Positions 7,740-15,424 are shown, numbered from the stretch's first letter. The stretch: DNA of 23,916 nucleotides from Pseudomonadota bacterium (GCA_023424585.1 JAFADT010000591.1:1-23916); one strand, 5' to 3'. A program made the numbers and translations. Notes: generated by a model not told the origin, from the letters alone.

Positions 7740-7786
7740 AAAATCAATTTCGATTTTGAGAATATTTATTTCTACGGACTTGGCAA
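7740..7786 (-). promoter_or_regulatory. AT-rich promoter and possible operator of the DUF2089 operon
   Basis: On the minus strand TTGCCA (7786-7781) and TATTCT (7764-7759) are 16 nt apart, a fair -35/-10 pair. Just downstream, AAAATC (7757-7752) and GATTTT (7745-7740) form 6-bp arms around 6 nt, placed at the expected transcription start 10 nt before the ATG. The patch is exceptional for this genome. The -35 lies inside the end of the DUF2071 gene. An autorepressor site is a reasonable inference. Confidence 0.5.
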
Positions 7787-8512
7787 GGGCGGGAGTTCAT
7801 TTCCAGGAAGGACGGCCACTTCCGAGCCGGTGGCCACGAAGGCGGAGTGGGGCGTGCCCCGGAGGCACTCGGAGAAGGCGGGGCCGTAGAAGCGGGCCAC
7901 GTCGCAGTCGAAGGCGGTCTCCTGGGCGCGCCAGACGGTCCAGCGCGGGTGCTCCACGCGGTACTCGGCGCAGCCGCCGTCGCGCTGGGCGGTGTAGCCC
8001 CAGTAGTGCTCGGTGATGAATTCCTCCTGGGAGCCGGGGGCGCTCTCGGCCGGTGTGCCGAGCGTCCGGGCCGACAATTGGTGCCAGCGGCCGTGGGCCT
8101 TCCAGGCGTACTCGACGTGGCCGGGCGCGCCGGTGTCCGCGCCGTCCATGTGCACGGCGTGGCGCATGGGGAGCGCGACGTAGGGCTCGTTGTAGAGGAC
8201 GCGCGCCACGGTGGCGATGGCGAGCCGGGGGACGATTTCGCGCACGAAGACCACGCCGCGCCGCCAGCCGTCGGGGCCCTGGCGCCGCACGTAGAAGCGC
8301 AGGTTCACTTCGTCGAAGTCCCGGTGGAACGGCACCGCGAGTCCGCGCACGCGCGTGTCGAGGAACCGGAAGCCGACCATGCTCGCGAACGTGCGGCCCT
8401 GCCACGCGTCGAGCTCCGTGCCACGGGGGACGAGGGGCCGCAGCACCGCCGGATCCACCTCGTAGTTGAGCATCAGCAGGTACCGCCACGTCGCCGTCAG
8501 GAAGGGGCGCAT
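7772..8512 (-). CDS. DUF2071 (YqjF-like) family protein
   Basis: A 246-aa soluble protein. The start MRPFLTATWRYLLMLNYEVD, PAVLRPLVPRGTELDAWQGR, FASMVGFRFLDTRVRGLAVP, EVNLRFYVRR and VVFVREIVPRLAIATVARVL, with YNEPY, are the conserved blocks of DUF2071/YqjF, a fold related to acetoacetate decarboxylase. No enzyme activity is firmly assigned to the family. The acetoacetate-decarboxylase Lys is not identifiable here. ATG 8512 begins at the conserved N-terminus. It is transcribed alone or read from the acyltransferase side 170 bp upstream; its 3' end contains the next operon's -35. Confidence 0.88.
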   Translation of the reverse strand: MRPFLTATWRYLLMLNYEVDPAVLRPLVPRGTELDAWQGRTFASMVGFRFLDTRVRGLAVPFHRDFDEVNLRFYVRRQGPDGWRRGVVFVREIVPRLAIATVARVLYNEPYVALPMRHAVHMDGADTGAPGHVEYAWKAHGRWHQLSARTLGTPAESAPGSQEEFITEHYWGYTAQRDGGCAEYRVEHPRWTVWRAQETAFDCDVARFYGPAFSECLRGTPHSAFVATGSEVAVLPGNELPPLPSP

Positions 8513-8632
8513 GCGTGAGGTCTAACCCGCTTCGGCGAAGTCCCGTAGGTCGGTCCACTCGGAGGGGCCATCTGCCCCCTGCTGACGGCGGCTTCCCGAA
8601 TTGTCTGGAGGGGGCGCGCCCGCGACGCCCGG

Positions 8633-8672
8633 GCCCGGGGCCCCCCGGGCTCAGCTCCTGTCGCGCAGGAGC
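8633..8672 (-). terminator. Two adjacent hairpins after the acyltransferase gene
   Basis: Starting 12 nt past the acyltransferase stop on the minus strand are GCTCCTG/CAGGAGC (7 bp, 5-nt loop, 8654-8672) and then GCCCGGGG/CCCCGGGC (8 bp with almost no loop, 8633-8650). No T-run. The placement fits a 3' end. Confidence 0.5.
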
Positions 8673-8683
8673 GCGGGGCGTCC

Positions 8684-9841
8684 TCAAGGGGCGGCGGGCT
8701 GGGGCCGAGGCTTCCGGGAGGCGAGCCCGCGCTCCAGCCGCTCCCGCAACCTCAACATGGGGCGCTCCACGCCGTGGTGCAGCGCGAGCGAGGCGAGCAG
8801 CACCGCCACGGCGCCGCCCAGCACCGTGACGGCGTGGAACGCGTCCATGCCCTGGGGGGCGAGTGCGTCCCGGACTCCGTGCTGCACGGCCTTGTGCGTG
8901 AGGTAGACGGTGAAGCTCAGGACCGCGAAGGTCTTCACCCCAGGAATGCGGGCGCAGACGCGGGAGGCCGTGGGGCCCGCCAGGGCCATCAACAGCGCCG
9001 CGAAGCCCAGCGCGGCCAGGGGGAAGGACAGCAGGACATAGGGGAGGTCGCGGAAGTGTTCCTCGTTGATGAAGAGCACGCCGCCCAGACACGCGAGGCC
9101 CAGGGCCGCCAGTCCCCGAGCATGGCCACCGCGCGTCCAGCGCTCCCAGGCCGCGGGCCGGAACATGCGCAGGGCGGCGAGCAGCACGCCGCACGTCAGC
9201 CCGTCGAGCCGCGCGTACGTCGGGTAGTAGAGCAGCATGTCGAAGTCGCGCCACCCCGGCTCGGTCGGGCCGAGCGTGGAGAAGTACCGCAGCCACAGCC
9301 CGCCGCGCAGGAGCATGCCCCCGAGCATCACGCCGCCCGCGAGCGCGAGGAGTGACGGCGCGCGGAGGCGTCCGCGCAGCGCGAGCACGGTGAGCGGCAG
9401 CACCAGGTAGAAGTGCTCCTCCACGCACAGCGACCACGCGTGGGAGAAGCCATTGATGCGCAGGCCGAAGTTCTGCGTGAAGGTGAGGAAGCGCCACGCG
9501 GGCGTCTCCAGGGGCCGCTCGCTCCAGGCGGGCACGAAGAGGTACAGGCCCAGCACGACGAGGAAGGACGGCAGGATGCGCAGCGCGCGCCGCAGGTAGA
9601 AGCGCCGGAGCGACGGCGTCTCACCGCGCGACACCGGCTCCAGCAACTGCGAGCCGATGAGGAAGCCGCTGAGCACGAAGAACAGCTCCACGCCCGTCCA
9701 GCCGAAGTTGGCGAACGCCTGGTAGGCCTCGTGCCCTTCGGGGCGGGGGTAGTGGTAGACGACGACGACGAGGATCGCCAGGCACCGGAGCAGATCCAGG
9801 CCGGCCAGGTGGCGCGGTTCGGTGGCGTTCAGCGGAGTCAG
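8684..9841 (-). CDS. Acyltransferase-3 family membrane protein (probable CTG start)
   Basis: About 385 aa with ten or so membrane segments, of the acyltransferase 3 family (O-acetyl or O-acyl transfer to sugars/lipids at the inner membrane). The conserved opening LDLLRCLAILVVVVYHY carries the family Arg19 and His30, and FGWTGVELFFVLSGFLIGSQ follows. The central part has AWSLCVEEHFYLVLPL, again typical. In frame there is a TGA two codons before CTG 9841, and the first ATG/GTG/TTG is GTG 9691, which would remove TM1 and the catalytic His. The gene therefore must start at CTG 9841 (or the CTG at codon 4), use another rare start, or be damaged. No clear ribosome site is visible. It lies downstream of a repeat array on the same strand. 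Confidence 0.8.
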   Translation of the reverse strand: MTPLNATEPRHLAGLDLLRCLAILVVVVYHYPRPEGHEAYQAFANFGWTGVELFFVLSGFLIGSQLLEPVSRGETPSLRRFYLRRALRILPSFLVVLGLYLFVPAWSERPLETPAWRFLTFTQNFGLRINGFSHAWSLCVEEHFYLVLPLTVLALRGRLRAPSLLALAGGVMLGGMLLRGGLWLRYFSTLGPTEPGWRDFDMLLYYPTYARLDGLTCGVLLAALRMFRPAAWERWTRGGHARGLAALGLACLGGVLFINEEHFRDLPYVLLSFPLAALGFAALLMALAGPTASRVCARIPGVKTFAVLSFTVYLTHKAVQHGVRDALAPQGMDAFHAVTVLGGAVAVLLASLALHHGVERPMLRLRERLERGLASRKPRPQPAAP

Positions 9842-10150
9842 CTTTCAGCGTGGGGAGGCGCCCGATGCTAGCAGGGGGAGTCCGGGCCGCCAGGGATGTG
9901 CGACGCAGCTCCATTCCGCAGTTCCATTCCAGGGACCGGGAACCCCGTGAACACAGGAGCACCGTGAGCACCTCGGGTCAGAAGCACAAACCACGGTCGC
10001 GCGCAGCCCCCGCGCCGATGCGCCCCGCGGGCCCAACGTCCAAGCACCAGGCTGGCGTCCAAGCACCAGGTTCCAGGAACAACGGTCTCTCCACAGGGCT
10101 GAAAAGACGGGCCCCACGGGGGTCGCCCCGGCGGCGGCGCATCGCACAAA
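9842..10150. other. Spacer without genes between acyltransferase and repeat array
   Basis: No convincing gene. Open frames here are compositional. It has one local duplication: the 15-bp CGTCCAAGCACCAGG occurs at 10037-10051 and 10056-10070 (19-bp period). Fragments such as AACCACGG near 9988 hint at decayed repeat units. Confidence 0.5.
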
Positions 10151-11270
10151 CCTGTCCGACAGTCGGACAGGTTTCGAGAACCACGGCTGAACGAGAACCC
10201 CCTCTGCGCCCGGGCAGCGGAAAACCTGTCCGACAGTCGGACCGAGATGGAGGGGCACTGTTGTCGGCGAGCTTCGTGCGCCTCTGCCGCGAAGACCTGT
10301 CCGACAACCAGCTTGGTCATGAGGACCACGGTCGATGGGGACGGCCCGTTCGCCCTGGACCGTGGGAACCTGTCGGACAGTCCGAAGTCGGATCGGTTTC
10401 GACAACCACGGCAAGGGCTGCCTCACCTCGCGGGCAGCGGAAGTCCTGTCCGACAATCAGACCGCTGCTGAGAACCACGGCTGATGGGGGCCGCCCGTTC
10501 GCCGCAGACCGTGGAAACCTGTCCGACAATCGGACCGGTTGGGAGAACCACGGCTGATGGGGGCCGCCCGTCCGCCCCGGATCGTGGAAACCTGTCTGAC
10601 AATCGGACCGGTTGGGAGAACCACGGCTGATGGGGTTCGCCCATTCGCCCCGGACCGCAGAAGCCTGTCTGACAATCGAACTGGTTTGGGGAACCACGGC
10701 CGATGAGGTCTGCCCAGTTGCTCCGGACCGTAGAAGCCTGCCCGGCAATCGGACCGGTTTGGAGAACCACCGCCGATATGGGGTTCGCCCGTGTGCCCTG
10801 GACCGCAGAAACCTGTCCGACAATTGGACCGGCCTTGAGGAGCACGGCCGCTGGGGACGGCCCGCCCGCTCCGAACTGCGGAACCTGTCCGACAATCGGA
10901 CCGGTTGGGAGAATCACGGCTGGGGCCCCTTGGCCTGAGTTGTGGAGCCTGTCCGACTGTCGGACAGATTTGGAGAGCTCCGGCTGCGGGCCGCAGCCTC
11001 GCCTGGAGCGCAGAGACCTGTCGGGCAATCGGACAGCTCTGGATGGCGACGGCTGGTGGGGCGCGGCCTCGCTGCTCGGGCGGTGGAAAGCTTGTCGGAC
11101 AGTCGGGCCGGTTTCGGGAACTGGGGCAGGTGGGCTCGGCTGCTCCGTCCGGGCAGCGTGGAGACCTGTCGGACAGTCGGGTCGGTTTCGGCGAACCTCG
11201 GTCGGGGGTGCCCCTGGGCCGGGGCCGTGGAGCCTGTCCGACTGTCGGACCGGTTTTGGCAAACCGCGCC
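10151..11270. repeat. Array of 16 degenerate ~73-bp tandem repeats with a palindromic core
   Basis: Cores resembling CCTGTCCGACAATCGGACCG begin at 10151, 10225, 10296, 10369, 10445, 10518, 10591, 10664, 10737, 10812, 10884, 10948, 11017, 11091, 11165 and 11233. Five consecutive starts (10445-10737) are exactly 73 bp apart; the rest vary from 64 to 76. The core is an inverted repeat around GTCCGAC/GTCGGAC; in copy 1 it is a perfect 21-bp palindrome (10-bp arms, one central base). After the core most copies have a GGTT...GAACCACGGC block, then a variable GC-rich part ending in GGACCG-GG-AA. In copy 5, CCACGG (10475-10480) and CCGTGG (10509-10514) form a second inverted repeat. Because 73 is not a multiple of 3, any reading frame rotates through three different peptides, so it is not a repeat protein gene. 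The array lies between the 3' end of the FAAL gene and the 5' end of the acyltransferase, both minus strand. Confidence 0.9.
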
Positions 11271-11396
11271 CGGCGGTGGCGCGCCCTTTGGTGGCCTGCG
11301 GGATGGACATCTGACTCCGCGCTTCAGACGGTGTGCGGGATGCCATGGCGCGTTCGGTGCTTGTTCCGGCCCAGTCCGCGTTTCCCGTTCCTCGGA

Positions 11397-13217
11397 TCAG
11401 GGCGGCTGGGCATCCAGGTCCTCCCCCCATGTGCCCAGACGTGACGGGACTCGTGCCAAGACTCGGAACTCTGGCGCTGAGCGCCCGCCGGAGAGGTCCT
11501 CGCCGGTCGTCGCGTTCGTGCACCAGGCGTGCAGCTCGCGCAGGGCGCCGGTGAGAAATGCCTCCCGCGTGGCCCTCCGTTGCACCTTGCCGCTGGAGGT
11601 CTTGGGCAGGCTTCCGGGCTCGATGAGCACCACCGCGCGCGGCCGCACCTCGTGCACCGATGCCAGCCGACCCCGAATGGCCCCCAACACGGGAGACACT
11701 TCGCCGTCCCACCTGCGCGGATCCACCTCCTGCACCACGACGAGGTGCTCCTCTCCTTCCACCTCGACGCCGAAGGCCGCGCCGCAGCCGGGCCTGAGCG
11801 CGGGGTGGCTTCCCTCCATCACCGCCTCCAGGTCCTGCGGATACAGGTTCCGGCCACGCACGATGATCAGATCCTTCTCGCGCCCCGTGACGTACAGCTC
11901 TCCCGCGTCCAGGAAGCCCAGGTCCCCGGTTCGCAGATAGGGGCCGTCTCCCTGGTGGGTCCTCGCCTGGAACACCCGCGCGGACTCCGCCTCGCGCCGC
12001 CAGTAGCCCTGCGCCACGCTCGGCCCCTTCACCCAGACCTCGCCCACCTCGCCTGGCGGGAGCACCTGGCCAGTGTCCGGCGCCACGATGCGCAGGGATT
12101 GATCCGGGAGCGTCGCGCCGCTGCCCACCAGCGTCCGGGCCGCGCCCGCGGGCGCCCTGGCGAAGCCCGCCTCCAGCGCGGAGGCGTCCACGTCGCGCAG
12201 CATGGGCTCGGCCCCCTTCGCGCCGCCGGTGACGATGAGCGTCCCTTCCGCCAGGCCATAGCAGGGATAGAAGGCCTCGCGCCGGAAGCCATGCGGCCCG
12301 AAGGCCTCCGTGAAGCGCGCCAGCGTGTCCGGGCGGATGGGCTCCGCGCCGCAGAACGCCACCTCCCAATGACTCAGGTCCAGGCCCTCGCGCTCCGCGG
12401 GCGGGATGCGCCGCACGCAGAGGTCGAACGCGAAGTTGGGCCCGCCGCTGATGGTGCCGCCGAAGCGGGTGAGCGCCTCCAGCCAGGCTCGGGGCCGCCT
12501 GAGGAACGACAGCGGAGACATCAGCGCCGTGTGGAACCCCTGCGCCAGCGGCACCAGCACGCCGCCAATGAGCCCCATGTCGTGATAGGGCGGCAGCCAG
12601 ATGACGCCCACGCTGTCGTCGCGGGTCTGGAAGGCGCGGCAGATGGCCCCCAGGTTGTGCATCAGGTTGCCGTGGCTGAGCATCACGCCCCGAGGCGCCC
12701 CGGTGCTGCCGGAGGTGTACTGGAGGAAGGCCAGCGAAGCGGCCGTCACGTCCGGCCGCCTCCACGCCGCCGCGTCGCCCGCCCCCAACGCGTCTGTCGC
12801 CACCCACTTCAAGGCGCGCAGCTCCGGCGCGTCCGTGAAGAGGACCTCCGCCATGGAGAGGATGAGGGACGTGGTGAGCACCACCGTGGCCCCGGAGTCC
12901 GCGATGAGCGCGCGCAGGCGGGGCAGGGTGCGCTCCAGCCTCGAGGGATCCGGCGGATACGCCGGCACCGCCACCAGCCCCGAGCACACGCAGCCGAAGA
13001 AGCCTCGGAGGTAGTCCGCGCCAGGGGGATAGAGCAGGACCGCGCGCTCGCCCGGCGCGGCGAGCGGCTGGAGCGCCGCGGCGATGCGGTGCGCGCTCGA
13101 GGCCAGCTCGCTCCGGGTGAGCGTCACCTCCGCGTCTTCCTCCAGGAAGGTGTAGAGGCGCGGCTCCGCGGAGCGGCTGCCGCGTTCGTCGAGAAGGTCA
13201 ATCAGCGTGGCGGACAT
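11397..13217 (-). CDS. Fatty acyl-AMP ligase (FAAL), stand-alone
   Basis: A 606-aa adenylate-forming enzyme that activates a fatty acid with ATP to acyl-AMP, normally handing it to an acyl carrier protein. It has the FAAL/long-chain N-terminus (GFFGCVCSGLVAVPAYPPDP), the ATP loop YTSGSTGAPRGV at ~167-178, WLPPYHDMGLIGGVLVPLAQ, YGLAEGTL at ~320, YLRTGDLG at ~427, GREKDLIIVRGRNLYPQDLE, and the C-terminal Lys544 in PKTSSGKVQRR. AYPPDP and NLYPQDLE are typical of FAALs rather than acyl-CoA synthetases. ATG 13217 has GAGG 7 nt upstream and follows the beta-barrel gene's TGA by 7 nt, so they form one operon. No ACP, PKS or NRPS gene is in view; the last ~40 residues are an unassigned Arg/Pro tail. 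A long repeat array follows its stop. Confidence 0.92.
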   Translation of the reverse strand: MSATLIDLLDERGSRSAEPRLYTFLEEDAEVTLTRSELASSAHRIAAALQPLAAPGERAVLLYPPGADYLRGFFGCVCSGLVAVPAYPPDPSRLERTLPRLRALIADSGATVVLTTSLILSMAEVLFTDAPELRALKWVATDALGAGDAAAWRRPDVTAASLAFLQYTSGSTGAPRGVMLSHGNLMHNLGAICRAFQTRDDSVGVIWLPPYHDMGLIGGVLVPLAQGFHTALMSPLSFLRRPRAWLEALTRFGGTISGGPNFAFDLCVRRIPPAEREGLDLSHWEVAFCGAEPIRPDTLARFTEAFGPHGFRREAFYPCYGLAEGTLIVTGGAKGAEPMLRDVDASALEAGFARAPAGAARTLVGSGATLPDQSLRIVAPDTGQVLPPGEVGEVWVKGPSVAQGYWRREAESARVFQARTHQGDGPYLRTGDLGFLDAGELYVTGREKDLIIVRGRNLYPQDLEAVMEGSHPALRPGCGAAFGVEVEGEEHLVVVQEVDPRRWDGEVSPVLGAIRGRLASVHEVRPRAVVLIEPGSLPKTSSGKVQRRATREAFLTGALRELHAWCTNATTGEDLSGGRSAPEFRVLARVPSRLGTWGEDLDAQPP

Positions 13218-13224
13218 GCGCACC

Positions 13225-13845
13225 TCAATAGCTGCCCCCAATCATCAGCAGGCCTGAGTAGCGGCCATCCCCCGCGCCGATGTCCTGCGTGGGCGCGAAG
13301 TCCTGCCCGAAGAGGAAGCTGTAGCTGCCGCGGACCTCGGCGGTGAGCTGGGGGTTGAGCTTGAAGCGCACGCCCGCGCCCACCGGCGCGTAGCCCCCCG
13401 TGTCGTCGAAGAACCGGAAGAAGTTGCCCTCCCGCACCGAGTAGCGCTCGACGCCGATGCCCCCGAGCACGTAGGGCTGGATCCGCGAGGACGTGAGGCC
13501 CACCGTGAGCGCCGCCTGCCCGCCATTGCGCACGATGTCCGGGGTGCCGAAGGACGAGGAGTGGTCCGCGACGGACAGGCCGCTCACGCCGCCGCTGTAG
13601 CCCAGCTCCACGCCCAGGTAGTCATTGGCGCGGTAGCCCACGACGACGCCATACGAGGGCCCCGGATCGATGTTGGGCGCGAGCTTGCCCGTGTAGCCCT
13701 CCACGCCCAGCCCCAGGAGGAAGTAGGGGCCCTTCCACTCCACCCGGCCCCACCGCGTGGGCGCGTCCGGCGGTGGGTCCTGGGCCCTGGCGGCGCCACC
13801 CGTCAAGCCCGCCAGGCAGAGCCCCAGCGCGATGCCTCGCCTCAT
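13225..13845 (-). CDS. Outer-membrane beta-barrel protein
   Basis: A 206-aa protein with a signal peptide (MRRGIALGLCLAGLTGG, cleavage after ARA) and about eight amphipathic strands ending in an aromatic C-terminus (GLLMIGGSY), as expected for an OmpA/OmpW-like or OprF-N-type 8-stranded barrel. Strand pairs include GPYFLLGLGVEGYTGKL, YRANDYLGVELGYSGG and RIQPYVLGGIGVERYSV. No substrate can be read from it. ATG 13845 has GGAGG 8 nt upstream; the ATG 15 nt further up overlaps that site. It is the first gene of an operon with the fatty acyl-AMP ligase, 7 nt apart, which suggests an envelope-lipid context, but that link is inferred. Confidence 0.85.
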   Translation of the reverse strand: MRRGIALGLCLAGLTGGAARAQDPPPDAPTRWGRVEWKGPYFLLGLGVEGYTGKLAPNIDPGPSYGVVVGYRANDYLGVELGYSGGVSGLSVADHSSSFGTPDIVRNGGQAALTVGLTSSRIQPYVLGGIGVERYSVREGNFFRFFDDTGGYAPVGAGVRFKLNPQLTAEVRGSYSFLFGQDFAPTQDIGAGDGRYSGLLMIGGSY

Positions 13846-13920
13846 GACTGCCTCCTCCATGTGTCTCGTGCGCAGCCAGAAGGTGACCCCCGGGGGAGGG
13901 GCGGACAACGAACGGACAGG

Positions 13921-13952
13921 CGGTGCCCCGGAGGCCCACGGTGCCCCGGAGG
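13921..13952. repeat. Two-copy 18-bp direct repeat
   Basis: CGGTGCCCCGGAGG occurs at 13921-13934 and 13939-13952, in the ~250-bp spacer between the divergent beta-barrel gene and the small gene at 14095. It may be a chance local duplication. Confidence 0.6.
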
Positions 13953-14094
13953 ACGGGGCGGGCGGCACGCGGAGCCGGGCCCCTGCTGCCTCCCCGCCCA
14001 TCCCCTGTGAAGCCCCCAGCGCGGCTTCCACCTTGAGCCGTACCCGGATGCCCTCGACACCTCCCCTCGGCTCCGGGACCAGGAGCACACCGCC

Positions 14095-14358
14095 ATGAAC
14101 GACGCTGCCCACCCCCAGCTCGCGCAGGGGCCGGAGCGCCCGCTGCCCACGGCGTACTGGTTCGTGGGCATCACGCCGCGAGCGGCCTGGGAGGCGGCGC
14201 CGGGCGCGACGCCCCAGGAGAAGGTGAGGCACCTGCCGGGGCCGCACTCCGGCCGTTACGCCCCGGACCGGGCGGGCTCGCTGCGCGCCGGGTGCGAGCC
14301 GCTCACCGTGGCGGCGCTGGCCTGCCTGCCCGGGGGCGGTGGGGACGGGGACCCTTGA
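14095..14358 (+). CDS. Small hypothetical protein
   Basis: An 87-aa frame that I do not recognise. It has very high GC3, an ATG with AGGAG 10 nt upstream, and protein-like order: a Pro-rich start, AYWFVGITPRAAWEAAPGAT, then KVRHLPGPHSGRYAPDRAGS and a Cys-containing hydrophobic stretch (GCEPLTVAALACLPGGG). No signal peptide. It may be a lineage-specific protein; the alternative is that it is a random open frame in GC-rich DNA, which I consider less likely given the ribosome site. Confidence 0.5.
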   Translation: MNDAAHPQLAQGPERPLPTAYWFVGITPRAAWEAAPGATPQEKVRHLPGPHSGRYAPDRAGSLRAGCEPLTVAALACLPGGGGDGDP

Positions 14359-14468
14359 CGGGCCCCGGCCTGGAGCGGGGCCGCTGGCCCGGCTGGCCCC
14401 CCGTCGCTTGCTCCCGACGGAAGTGCCTCCACTTTGGAGGGTGGACGACACTGCTGGAGGACACGCCG

Positions 14469-14954
14469 ATGAAGCTCCCGCTCCTGGCCTCGCTGACCGC
14501 GCTCCTGTGGGGCGGCTGCGCCACACAGACCGCGTCCCTGCCCCAGGAGTCCCCGACCGAGGCGTTCGCCAGCGACGAGATGTCCTGGGACTCGGAGGAG
14601 TCCCCGCGCACGCAGGAGATGCTGCGCGAGCACGGCGTGAACTTCTACGGGGACGTGGGCGCCGAGGCCCAGGCCTCCGCCGAGGCCACCGGCGGCACCG
14701 GCATCCCGCGGTCCTCGAAGCCGGAGGACTTCCAGTGCGTGGACATCCAGGAGCTGGGGACGGGCGGCTCGGGCAGCATCGACATGCGTGACGTGGACCC
14801 CCTGGCCCCGGAGCCCGCGCCGTCGGAGTACGTGGGCTCGCGGCTGGACATCATCCCGCCGGCCTGGCACCGGAACAAAGGCATCGGCGTCAGCCCCGTG
14901 GCCCCGTCCACCGGCACGCCCCCCGCGGAGGGCAGCGGCGGCGCGGGCCATTAG
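14469..14954 (+). CDS. Putative lipoprotein
   Basis: A 161-aa secreted protein. MKLPLLASLTALLWGGCATQ is a lipoprotein-type signal with a Cys at residue 17; the lipobox (WGGC) is imperfect, with Leu one position further out than usual. The rest is acidic, low-complexity and probably disordered: GTGGSGSIDMRDVDPLAPEP, with Ser/Pro/Gly-rich ends. FQCVDIQELG near residue 88 holds a second Cys. I recognise no family. ATG 14469 has GGAGG 8 nt upstream. It ends 11 nt from the convergent DUF188 gene. Confidence 0.75.
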   Translation: MKLPLLASLTALLWGGCATQTASLPQESPTEAFASDEMSWDSEESPRTQEMLREHGVNFYGDVGAEAQASAEATGGTGIPRSSKPEDFQCVDIQELGTGGSGSIDMRDVDPLAPEPAPSEYVGSRLDIIPPAWHRNKGIGVSPVAPSTGTPPAEGSGGAGH

Positions 14955-14965
14955 GCCTCCCCGCT

Positions 14966-15424
14966 TCAGCCCTGCGGCTTCACCAGCCGGGTCAGCTCCC
15001 GGTCCAGCGTGGCCGCGAAGCGCTGGCGGTCCTGGGGTGAGAAGCCGCTGGGGCCGCCGGTGTTCACGCCGCCGTCGCGCAGTTCCTGCATGAAGTTCCG
15101 CAGGGACAGCCGCTCGTCGATGTTCTCCGGCGTGAAGAGCTCCCCGCGCGGATCCATCACCACCACGCCCTTGGGGACGAGCAGCGCGGCCAGCGGGATG
15201 TCCTGCGTGACGGCCAGGTCGCCGGGCTCCGCGGAGGCGGCGATGTGCCGGTCCGCCGCGTCCTGCCCCGCGCCCACCTGCACGGTGGAGATGTACGCCA
15301 GGCGCGGCAGCGCCAGGCGCTTGTTCGCCACGAAGATGGCGGGCACCTTCACGCGCTGCACCGCGCGCAGCAGGATGTCCCGCACGGGCCCCGGACAGGC
15401 ATCGGCATCGACCCAGATTCGCAT
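14966..15424 (-). CDS. UPF0178/DUF188 (YaiI/YqxD) family protein
   Basis: A 152-aa cytosolic protein of the YaiI/YqxD family, a PIN-like fold of unknown function. Conserved pieces: MRIWVDADACPGPVRDIL with Asp6/Asp8, FVANKRL, VQVGAGQDAADRHIA, AVTQDIPLAALLVPKGVVVM, and TGGPSGFSPQDRQRF near the end. The acidic residues of VDADACP, DAADRHIA and TQDIPL cluster like the metal site of PIN nucleases, though activity is unproven. Full length for the family. ATG 15424 has GAGG ~10 nt upstream. It is divergent from the membrane-protein gene at 15503, sharing a ~78-bp promoter region. Confidence 0.92.
   Translation of the reverse strand: MRIWVDADACPGPVRDILLRAVQRVKVPAIFVANKRLALPRLAYISTVQVGAGQDAADRHIAASAEPGDLAVTQDIPLAALLVPKGVVVMDPRGELFTPENIDERLSLRNFMQELRDGGVNTGGPSGFSPQDRQRFAATLDRELTRLVKPQG

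Noticed and set aside
10151..11270. CRISPR array
   Set aside because: Unit length is 73 bp with 'spacers' that resemble one another, cores diverge widely, and no cas gene is nearby.
10151..11270. Integron attC cassette array or transposon ends
   Set aside because: No integrase or transposase, no genes between the repeats, and no attC-type end motifs.
10423..12987. A minus-strand open frame of 854 codons running through the repeat array and across the FAAL gene
   Set aside because: It overlaps the FAAL gene in another frame, and within the array its peptide changes every unit because 73 is not a multiple of three; long open frames are expected in such GC-rich DNA.
13842..14174. Minus-strand 110-codon frame upstream of the beta-barrel gene
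   Set aside because: It covers the promoter and ribosome site of the barrel gene, and its peptide is Arg/Gly/Ser/Trp-rich without a recognisable pattern.
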